Source: Ptychodera flava (lineage: Eukaryota > Hemichordata > Enteropneusta > Ptychoderidae). From it: 64,000 nt of DNA. Numbering within the stretch: position 1 is the first letter of the stretch; each line of letters begins with the position of its first letter. The notes below the pieces were generated by a model. It did no database searches. It worked only from the letters and a program-made list of their open reading frames with translations, and was not told the origin of the DNA. Made by a program: the position numbers and the translations under genes. Shown one piece after another: positions 22,601-34,600 of the stretch. Where the stretch lies: contig NC_091934.1 in the NCBI RefSeq assembly GCF_041260155.1, forward strand, positions 40,549,194 through 40,613,193. Direction: 5' to 3'.

Positions 22601-25600
22601 GGTGGTCTCTCCCATCTTTATCATCCACCATCAATGAACTACGTCAAGGCAGGGTACATCATCACCATCAAGGCAACTCATTTGAAAGGCAGATATGAAG
22701 ATGCATTGAAGCTTTTCCACAAGGTGAATGAAAATGGCTTTTGCAATAAAGACAGAACAGTAAAATGTTGGAGAAAATTCCATTGGCTGAAACTTTTTAG
22801 TATTTTTGTATTGTTTGTGAAATACATCTCCTTCAGGACTAGAATTAATTTCTGAACATTTAACATTGCAAATTGCTCACAACCCTTTCTGGTAACAAGG
22901 CCGCCTCTTTATGTGTCAACATGCTATAGGGGAAACAAGGAAAGTTTATTTGTGTTTTTAATGAAAAAGTGAAAATATTATCAACAGTTATAGCTATGGT
23001 ATGGTATACTTTTTAAGATTGCATATATTTGTTGAAGACACTCAAGAAATCAGCAAACACAATCAGGCTAGCATGGAGGTCTTTTACAAAAAGTATGCAA
23101 TGATGACTCCCTAGGAAAGCTGTAAATTTTAAAATTGCTCAGCTTGAACCAGTTGTCCTTCAGTTTTGCTAATAGTAATAGTAATACAGTATAATACATT
23201 TTCCTGACAGCTTTGTTGTAACTTATTACATATTGTGTGACTGCTGATTAACATGATTATAATAATGAAATCTGAAAAGCCCCATGATTGTTCATACTCT
23301 GTCGTCCTTAAATATTTACAAATATTATCATTCTGTTTGTTGCCATCTGAACCTACTATTTCAGATGCCAGTAGTTATTCTCTTCATTGAAATTTTTTTC
23401 AAAAATGATATTCAAAATATTTCAAATACTAAAATAATTAAATTCTGAAATAAAATGCAGCAGCATTTTTTCAGAAAGACACATTTACCCGAAAAATTGT
23501 CAGCAAGTGTGTAGATTATTGTCCAGCATAAATACCTTTGAGAAAAGACTGTTGAGAACTGTTTGCCATTTTCAAATGAAACCATTCTGTAGCAACAGTT
23601 TCAACAGAAAAACCATATGTTTCGACAGATTGTTTAGACACATCAAATCAGGATACGATAACAAAGTGCTAAGTAATCAGCATTTTATCACAGTATGGAA
23701 ATAGAATTCAGTTGGAATACAATACTCAAATTCACTTTCAACACTGATAATATTGTTATCTTTACAATGTCATTTTAATGTGAAAAGCTTTATGTTGACA
23801 CTGACAATAAACGCTATTGGAATTCCTCAAATTTCAAACAAAAGTACTAATAACCTGTAATTATGAGTTTCAGTCAACAATAGTTTTTTTCCAAAGTTGG
23901 TTAAATATTAATGATTTCACAGCAACTTTTCTGCTGCTTTATTTTTCAGTCAAAAGATTATGTATGGAATGTTACAGTTTATGCAAATTATTGATAAATG
24001 GAAAGACAGCGCTTTGTTAGGTGTGTTCTACATCAATGACAGGGCTGCAATAATTTTGGGGAAAAAAGCTTGAAATTGAACTAAAAAAGTCACAATTTGC
24101 GACAGAGAAGCTAGTTGTCACCATCATTGACAGAATTTTGTTGATATCTACAATCCAAACAAAGCAATAGAGAAACAAAAGAATACTGAAAATATCAGCA
24201 GCTCCACTGTTATGTAACCATTTCATTGAACCTTTGATGTTCCCCTCAACTTTTTAACATCTGTTATCTTGTCTCTCTTTACCTTAGAATGCCTTGGAAG
24301 AGAAACAGAAACTGGAACGTGTCACCAAGAACAGCTTTCCAACGTTCCTGGAAAAATACCGAAATACAACCTAGATGAGCATGTCAAGCGAAAATTTTAT
24401 GATGCCAATGGAATGTAGGTAGAATGTTTGAAATGATGAAAATCAGAATAACCAATGGCAGTACTTTTTATTTAAGCACAGACCTTTGAGAAGTAATGAA
24501 AGCATCGTTCAAATAGCAGTAAAAATATTTCAATTTCTACAGTGATTTCTATGATTTAGTCAGTGTGTGGTGGACATACCATTGCCAAGGACACTGTATC
24601 CAGCTGGTAGACTAACCTTGCCATCACCAATACAGCTTGTATAATGGTATGGTGTAACTGAGAGGAATTGAGAGAAAAATGGAATGATGTCATATAAAAG
24701 GGAAAGTGTGTAGAAACTGCACTTTGGTTTCAGAGCAGGAAGTTTTAGTAATCTGACACCAGTACACAATGTCAGCCATACAGACTTTGACTTGAGATTT
24801 CTGCTTGTGACTCTGATTACAGGATTGTTGCAATATATGATGACCTTTTCACCAAGGAGCAGCTAGACGTCCTCCATGCATACCTGTCATCAGTGGAGGA
24901 CAATTTCTTCTTTGGTGATGCAGACACAGGGGCCCAAGAAGACAATGACAACGTTGCATGGATTAAAGGTTTTCCAGTACGTGACATCCATGACTTGTGA
25001 TAATGAATCCCTTCCTGTCCACAGGGGACAAAAGCAAAATATATGTTTAATTGAATCCTTGATGGACTAGGAGGGGGTAAATTGTTGCTATTATTCAATA
25101 TAGTTTTGGCAACACCAGTGAATTTGTAGATATAGAAAACATCTGGGGCATGGGACACATATTTATCAGCAATAATCTTAGGGTATGATGTCACAAAATT
25201 TCACTTATATTGACAAAGCTATAATGTAATAGTGTCTATAGGGTACATGTATTGCGAGGAATTATGGGATAGATCTAATGCTATTAAATTTTTACCAAAC
25301 TTCAAGTTGTCAATCAATATAGATATTTTTTCATTAGGAAACTTCTCAGAGTGGGACATCTCTGGAACACCTGAGCTTCAAGGAGTATGGATATAATATT
25401 GTCAACCAATTTGATTAAAAAATCAAATGTTTATGACTAATTTTCTGTCCATATTTTATCTTTTGTATTCATCTTTCGTTCATTGTCACCAGTAGAGAGG
25501 CAAGGACAGCAGTAAAGTTCAGTGATCAAGCACATCTCTACATCTGATTTTAATCCGATTGGTTGCCCACATCTTACCCTATTATCTCTGTGATTATATG

Positions 25601-28600
25601 GAAATTTACCTTTTTCACCAAAAATGTATTCAATACAAAGACAGGTTTAGATATTAATTGATAATATGCCTTAGGAAATAACCGAGTTGCTTGGTTACAA
25701 TTTACATATCTCTTGATTTCATAATGGAATTTTCAATCCCGGGAATCCTGCTCAGGGCTACAGTAAGTGAAATATTTTTAACAATATGGTCTAGGCTCAC
25801 ATTGCTGTTTATCTATCATTGTCAGGTGCAATTATCAAAACAATTGACATCTGTGTTCGATATGATTTTGTACATCATTGTGTCACTCTTTACAGTGTGA
25901 TTCATTTGTGAAGAGTAATGTCTGGGACGTTGTGTTTCAAGTCGCCAAGCACGTCAGCGGGGGCAAAGAAGGATGGTATCCGTATGATGTGTCGTTGAAC
26001 GTTATCAGAGCCGGCGATCACACTCGCATCCATGAAGACTGCGGGGCTTTTGAAGTAAGTGGCACAATGAAAATGAATATGTCTGCGTGCAATGCTACTG
26101 CAGTGTTCACGGGATATAAAGGTATACAGTCACCTGTAATCTCAATATGCCCATATATGGTCAAAGGGACGTTCCTTGGTATTCAAAATGCCCATGTGAG
26201 GGCGCTGTTTTTAAAAAGCAGCCACCCACTTAAAATCTGGGATTTGTTAGATTTTCTCTTTCTATGGTTACTGTGGCAAAATTGGAACAGGTAACAGTAT
26301 ACCTGTAAGACTATATAATGTGATCATGATACAAACAAAAACACATGCATAGAATAATTGTCCAGTAATACACCTAGTTATATGCTAGTCTTCATGGATG
26401 GTATATGTACATTACAGTTCACTTCAAAGTTCAACATAGTTTCAATATGGTACATGTGTTAAAGTAGCTGAACATCATGAATTGTTTAGGTAAAAAATTT
26501 AACAATTAGAGTACAATTTACAGTGTATGAATGAAAAATATTTTTGCAGGAAAATGTAACTTATGGAAACTGCTTTTATAGTGCATAGACTTTCAAACTA
26601 GGTTTAGTATTTTAAACTTTGCAAAAAATGAACTAACAGGCAATTGCACCAAGCAAGCTGAGTGTGATGAAAGATAATTTCTCCTAAAATTACACAAACT
26701 AGGACAATCAAAAGAGCATAAACTGTTGTTTCTGCTCATTGTTAATGCAGAGTGTCCAAGAAAATCCTAATCCTAATATCTTAAACTATTCACAGCATAA
26801 TATTAGAAATATTAATCTTTAGAGTGCCGTAATTTTTCGCACCAAAATTTTAGTGCAACATTTTACCATTTTTTATGAATTTTTCTGCAATTTTTTCGAT
26901 AATTTTGAACAAAGTGGACACAACATTTCATTGGCTACAGTTTTTTATATAAAATTTTGGCAAAAATCGGAAAAAATTTGACTGGGATATATTTTGTAAA
27001 TGTGACAAAAATTGACTTTCGCGCTCAAAGGGTTAAGGCAGTGTGCGCCTCGAAAGTGAAAGACTAGAAACGTTTGCTCAAACTTTCCTGAATGAAACTT
27101 TCAACCATTCTCTTACCAAATAAACAATATAGAAATAACGGGCGACGTGCTGACCATTAACGTTGATTTGTCGGCAAGGGTGAAGGGAAAGCCAAAAATT
27201 AACAGGCGAGGCTTGCCTAGCCCGTTAATTTGGCTTTCCTCGAGCCCAAGAAAACCGTCAAAATTTCCGAAAATTTCAGGAGTGAACGACAACTGGGCCC
27301 CAGAAACTGAGCAACATGTGACGCACTGTCACGCGCGCTGTAAAAAATTGGCAAATCCGGAGATGTTTCAGAAAAAAGTATCTCAACTTTACCTACAAGT
27401 GCTCCATTTTATTTTGTGATTGATTATGATTTACGTTTAAGCTGTAAAGTTACGATACTTTGAGTTGTGTATCTTATTATTCATATTCACGGGCATGTAA
27501 ACAAACCATTACTGTGTATATGTGGTCAGTCACGTGGTTCAGCTCGACCAATCAAAATGCGACGGGCATGCAGCAGGGCATGGTAATATAATAAAAATCG
27601 GGGGTCATTGGGCAAAGTTTGAAACTAGCGAAACGAATTACCCAACATTTTGCGATATTTAAAATTCAAAATTATGGCCACCATTCTTGTGTTAGCTCTA
27701 TGAGGGGAAAATCAAATTTTGGATTTTAAAAAAAACTAAGCCAGTATAAATTTTCTTTCTCCAAGAGCTTTACAACGAGCCCTCACAAGTGGTAGATCAG
27801 AAAAGAACTGTAGAAATTTGAGAGTCCGACTATCTGTCCCCGAGGCGCGTTCTACCTTAGACTCAATGAATTATGTGGTAATCTGACTTACCTTTACACT
27901 CATATAATGCTTAAAAGGACGAGAAACTATTTTGAAATCTGTATAAAATAACTGCTGTGGTTATATCCATAGACCCTATGTTATATCATACCAATTTTTT
28001 TTTTAGGAAAGAAAGGAAAATAACACAGCGTTTCACTTTTGATAAATATCAAGGATCGGAAACAAATGATTTCTTATTCTTGACCTAATCACAAATCTAA
28101 TGGTTATGTGTCACGTGAAAGGACAGGTATTAAACAAAGGTAATGTAGAATGTCTTATACAAGTAGATTTTATTCATTCTCGTCATTGTTCTTATTGTTA
28201 TTTCAGTATGAATACACATTCTTGATGTACATGAATCCAGACTGGAAGACCAACAATTACGGAGAAACGGTGTACTTCAACAAAATTGAGAATCATCCGC
28301 CTGTACGAGAAACTCGGCGAAGGAAATGAGCAGTTTGAACCTTTCTGTGCTGTCAAACCCAAATATGGAAGAGTTGCCATATTTAGAGGTAATGACCCTT
28401 TACCTTTGACACTAAATCTGCCTATCAGCACAAGTCAGGCTTTTTTTAGCGAAATTATTAAATTTATCTCACAACTTATGAATAATTACATACTGGAAAG
28501 AGAATAAGAGACTAGTTGGTTTGTATATGTCTGTGTGTTCTCAAGAAGAATTCGAATCAAAGTTACATGTAAGATACAGATACATTATAGATTAATCACA

Positions 28601-31600
28601 AATTAATACATTTTAATGTGACTGCCATCTCTAGATTTTTAGTAGAATGTAGATATTACATTTTGTTTTATTTCATATGATATTGTTATAAGATACTTAA
28701 TCTTGTGAAATATCATGTACGGGATATGCCTTACAATTAAAGGTATGGAAATCGATCCCAGGGCCTAGGAGTGGCACATGTAAAACAGTGTGTATCTTTG
28801 CGTCAGAGGCAGAATAAACGATGAGTGTATCTATTTATCCAGGAAATCTTAATCCTGACTGCTATGTTTGTACGTACATAGAGCCAGTCGACGTTAGGGA
28901 CACAAAAAACAATACGAGGAACAAACAGACAGGGGTTTTGAACAAAATGTAGCCGGTACTTCACCGATGTCTGTAACTCCATACATGAAAGTATTCATAG
29001 CTTGACGCACTTTGAACATAGCTCGTAACAGGGACTGTGGAAAGCCCTTGGAACTACGTGTACAACTATAAAAGCCACTCATGTAGTTTGTGAACAGTGA
29101 AGATTTTTCCGATCAACAACTTTGACATATGGTGGACTGACCTTTCCTACCGCAATTGTTATCTCCCTCGATTCAGCACAAAATTTTCGTATTGACTGTT
29201 GATGCGGTGTTTACAGTTGTTACGTGGTATTTACGACTGCTGCGTAAACTGTCACTGTATAAATTTTGCACGCATTTACGAGCACTGGATATTTTTACCG
29301 TTTTTAATCGAAAACCGTCCGTATACGCGTATGACAGTGACAAAAACAACACAAGGAATCTGGCGTATATTGTTACTGAATTACTTTGACCAAAAAAAAT
29401 CACCCAAATGCCAAACGGTGATCATACAGAACTCTGCAGGTTACTTTCTGGACTAAATGACCCCAAACCGACCGGATCTCAGTCAACTGTGCCGGGCTCG
29501 ACGTCTACTCTATCAGCGTTAACTCAAACTTTCACTCCAGACAACTTTACCCCACAAACTGGGAATATACTAAATTTATCTTGAAAAAAATTCAAACTGT
29601 GTATCGTATTGAAAAAATCTTACTGGGGCAACGGAACAAATTAAAAAACCAACAAATCCCAACAGAAACAGTGGAATGATCATTAGTGTGCAAGGTCGCT
29701 GTATTATATGTCCGGGAAATAAAATCTAGATTTGAAATTTCTTGACGGTACAAAAGGCGGGGCAGAATTAGACAAGATTACGACCAATGTGTTACCGCCG
29801 ATGGTACATAACGTTCTGTTGATAGCAGGTAGTTCGGTGTCCAGTGAGCACACTATTCCCAATATATACCATGGCTGTTGATTTGAGCTGCCTCCGATCG
29901 AAAATTTTCTATACAAAGACATGATATCAATAATTTTGCGAGATTATAATTACCTGCTGTCTTCTCGCCAAACAGATGCGATCAAGATCATTATGATAGA
30001 AGCATTGACTCTATGTTTACCCAACTGCTGAGAAATACGACAGCAAATATTGCTATGTGAATTTCTTACTATTTTCCTCGCAATGGTTTTACATCTGTGT
30101 CTATTTTAACACGGTCACTGGACCATTTCTGACGATTTTTACAAACAAAGAATCAGCTCACACTCATCGTGGGAAAACATTGCAAAGATGTTCAAAAAAA
30201 GTTCATCACATGAAAGATTACCGTAATCCCCGTTTCAAAGATGTAGGAAATGTATAATGTGTTGTTCATCTTGAAAGTCCCGAACTACAGCCTCTAAATA
30301 CAACTTCCTGACAACTTGCCGACAACTTTACAAGCACACTCCGGTCATCACATGACGGTTGTAACCGTACATGTGCTGCCGCCAATGGAGAATCAAAAGC
30401 CTTCAAATCAAAAGTAAAAGAGTAGAAAAATATCAATATCCAAGCACTGTTAAACAGTAATTTTGATAAGGTCAATTTATTGTATATTATAAAAAATCTC
30501 CAGGCCACTCGGAACAGCGTAAGATTATGATCTCACCCGTTCGAATACTACACTCACACGGTAGGGTAAAAATGTGAACTCACAACGTTAATACTGCTTC
30601 CGCCAAGCGAGTCCGCTTAGCTAAAGACGGTAAAATGACCATAATTATTATTGCTAGTCTCTGTAAATTTTGCCGAATATTCGTTAGTAGTTGTCAAATT
30701 TCTTGAGTTTGTCCGAAAAATATTTCAGTGAATGACGTAAGTTTCAAGACACCTGAACGCAATATCGGTATCGGGATAACAAAATCAGTCACAGACAATC
30801 GAGGAAGACCATAAGAGTCTATTAATCTGCGAATTAAATGAATCCTAAGTTACTATGAAAGTAAAAAGGTAATGTTGTGTCCTGGTTGGGAAAGAAAAGT
30901 TGATTAAGATTTCAAAAAAACGTCAGATAATATTAGAGCAATTTAGTAAAAAACAAGCTCAGAAAAACGTATAGAGAAGAACGACATCACGGCGATCTTC
31001 AAACCTTTTATCATGTTTCAGTCTGAACGGTCAACATTTGATGCTATAATCTATGTCATCTTACAGAGATGAAGCAATCGCGATTTAGTTTCATCGCCCC
31101 GACCCGACAGAAAATAATGCAGCTCATGGGCACCTGTATAATCGTGGCGTGAACGTATCCAATGGCCGTCCACTGCATGGGCCATTGACCGTGCATCGCC
31201 AGCAAACAACGGTTTTGGACGTCACGAGAGCATTTTTCCGCAGTCTGTGAGCGGTTGAGTGATTTGGGTTGGCTGCATAGATCGGAATCGAGTTGATTTC
31301 GGCCGAAAACAGTTCGAAAAGTAGTTTTTCGTGTTCCGTCCGAATTGGATCCGCATGTTGCCGGTTTTGTCCATGGCAATCAGCAGAGCTGTGGTGGGAG
31401 GCCGTATAACGCCGGGAACACACGGCATCGTACGCAGGGCTAGGCGACAACATACTTCCAAAAGAGATCTATCGTAAAATATCGTACTGCAGGTCAACAT
31501 ACACATCACCCATTCATAGGCCTAGAGGTACACAGATCAACAAACAAACAGGGAGAGGCAATCTGCTTGAAACCATGAAATAGTCCGTTTGTGTCTGAAC

Positions 31601-34600
31601 TCATCTGAGACTCGTGTTCAGTAACCGTTGGTCAAGTATTTTGCTCAGTTGTAAGAATCGTTTATTCATTGTTGACACAACACAACAATGTTTGATCGTT
31701 TTGCACCTTTGCGCGTCCCCTCGTGATTGGCAGCTGTTTGAATGCTTTCATCTATTGTTTGTTGGACGCTTCGAACACAGCATCGAAGCAGTTTTGGCAT
31801 CAAGAATCAACTTAAAATGGACAAAATGAAAGAATTTCGCCAACAAGGTGATGCCACAAGTATTCACAAAACGTAATATATGTTTGAACAATGCTTTAAT
31901 TTCCGCCATGGTTGTTGAAAGCTCCAGATTTTCAGGAGCATTCGTTGACGATGTGTTATCATGTGCCACTCATGTTGGATTATGAGTACCCAGGGAGATA
32001 GGGGGTATTTATAGGCTCCCCCTGCCTTTAAAGGCATGATGTATTCCTTACAAAGTCAGCAATTTCATTTTGTCACTCACCACAGGTATCATTCCACACT
32101 CAGCAAGACCACCAAGCAGTGCTGTACCCAATGCTAGGTATACATTTGCCGTCAAAGTTGGGGAGACTGAGAGAATTGCCAAAGCCAAGGCTCTCAGAGA
32201 GGTGAGTTCTTCAACCTGCAACATCTACTTCCAACAGAATCTGAAACTTAATCTGATCAGGAAGTGGTGTCTATTAAAGAGTAGAAATAATTTTCACAAA
32301 AAGCACACACCCATACATAATCCAGTGACAATCTATCACTCAACAAGTGAAGTCTCGTAGTGCATCCTACAAAAATTATTTTACTAAGCATCCTGATGGA
32401 CTTAAATGTCCCACCCATCCCTGTATTGAATTCCATTGATCCTCCATACCTCATTCCAACCTCATTCATTTCTTATCAACACTTCACTCTCCCTCCCTCC
32501 CCTCTTATCACCCCCTCTGTACTGTCTATCTCTTTATCTTTGCTCCTCAGTCACCAAATCATTTGCTTACCAATTCATCTTTCCTCAAATGATCATACCA
32601 TTCTCCATCACTAAATCTTGCCCCATGTGGTCAGTTCTTCATCTCACCACTTTTTCACTCTATGTTTACCCAACTGCTAATGACCTAAAACAATCATTTT
32701 ACTATAACATATTTGTACTTGGAAGTGTGCAGAGGCAGAATTTTGAGTTCAAAAGCACCAAGATCCAAGCTTTCTGAGATCAGTGCATTAATTTTCAATA
32801 TCAGAATTTCAGGAGATCTGGCGTGTTTGATTGATACAATCATGATCGTGATTGGCCAATCATGACTGTGATCATGCGTTCGAATACGCCCAATAACAAT
32901 CATGATTGACAATCACAGCAATCATGCCCAAGGGCGTGATTGGTGTGATTACAAGATGGCGGACAACACAGCTCAGTGTTGGTGCTGAAAACACAAACAG
33001 GCGGTAATTTTAAAGTTTCAGAAATTTTAAAGCAATATTTTTGAGTGGATTTACTCACAAATTGTTGGTTTAATCGCGTCTGTAATGTTCAAAATAAAAT
33101 ACCTTGATTTACAACAAAATTTGAAAAAAATGTTTGTTTATTTGCCCCATGTGGTCAGGCGCACCACTAAGTATAGGAGCGAATGCAGAAGTGAATGCAG
33201 AAGGTACAATAAACTATTCCACATGAGGAAGATTTCATGGAAATGTTTACCTATAAACTTATAGGCATGGCCATTTACGCCGCCACACTGCAGAAATGCG
33301 TCAACATTGAGGGCAGCCATGTCAGCTGAAACTTGATCATCCAGTTTTGTTTACTACCTCAATTTCGAAAATGATGTCACATATATCATAATCATGATCG
33401 TGTGAATCGAACGCGCCCCTGAACAGTGGTTGATATTTCAATTGAAGTAAATACCATTCTACTGGACCAACAGGAATAGATTGCAAGGGCTGACCAAAAT
33501 ACAACTAAAATCACTAATTTTCATGGGGTTTAATTTCACAATTTTGTTGCTTGAGGGATTGTCACTTAGATCTAAATTTACAGGTTTTTTCAAGTAAGAA
33601 AATAGAATCTTAACATTTTCACCAGGTTTCACATAGCAGATTTCATCTGTCAGCAAAGTAGTTAAAATAATACAGATAAATTAACGCTTTTACACTAGGT
33701 TAGAGGACCAACTGGAATAGGTCAGAAAATGTTGGATTTGCCTTGATGCTGATTCCACGGCTTACCAAACTGACTTGCCCCTCAGCCATACTAAGCCTGA
33801 GCTCCCACCCCCTCACACTCCCACCTCTTCCGTTTTTAGCTCACGTTTGGTTTTACCAATGTGAGTTTATCATATAGGCTGAAGTCGATGGCGTCTGTAT
33901 GTATGTGTGTATGTATGTATGTATGTATGTATGTATGTATGTATGTATGTATGTATGTATGTACAGTATGTCCGTCAACATCAAAAACACGCAAACCGCT
34001 GCACGTTTCAGCTTGGTATTTGGTGTGTGGATGCATCCTGGGCTATAGATGGGATTTTGTTCAAATGAAGTCTGCATTGCCAAAATTATGCAAATGAGCT
34101 TACAAAATGTGAAAATGGTTACGAATTAATAACTCAAGAACCGCTTTTTTGATTGCTTTGAAAATTTGTGTGCGAGTACCTTAGGTTAACCTTATACAGT
34201 TTTATGAATATTGTGAAGATATCCTTAATTTTGTATTTTTGCTGAATTTGTTGGTGATTTTTCTCATTTTCAGTAAAAATTCTTCTTCTCTGAAACCGCC
34301 GGCCCAATCGCTCTCAAATTTGGGTTGTCTCTTTGCAAGGGTGTTACTCTTCTAATTTGTTGAAATTATGACAAATTGGGAAAATTACTATTTTTGTGAA
34401 ATTTTGTCATTTTTTTCAAAAAATCTTAGACAGTGTTTCCTTTTTAAAACCCCTGGACAGACAGCTTTCATATTTCGTACACAGACGTACAGAGATGACA
34501 ATAGTTAGATATGTGGAAATTGTCCTGAAATATAAAAATTGTATTTTTAAGACAATATTGTCATTTTTGGTGAAGAAAACTTATCTCAACATTACTTGTT

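Noticed and set aside
31056-31509. Three overlapping minus-strand frames of 95-109 codons in the 3.29-kb insertion
   Set aside because: Three frames open over the same bases, with no domain recognised; probably a compositional effect.
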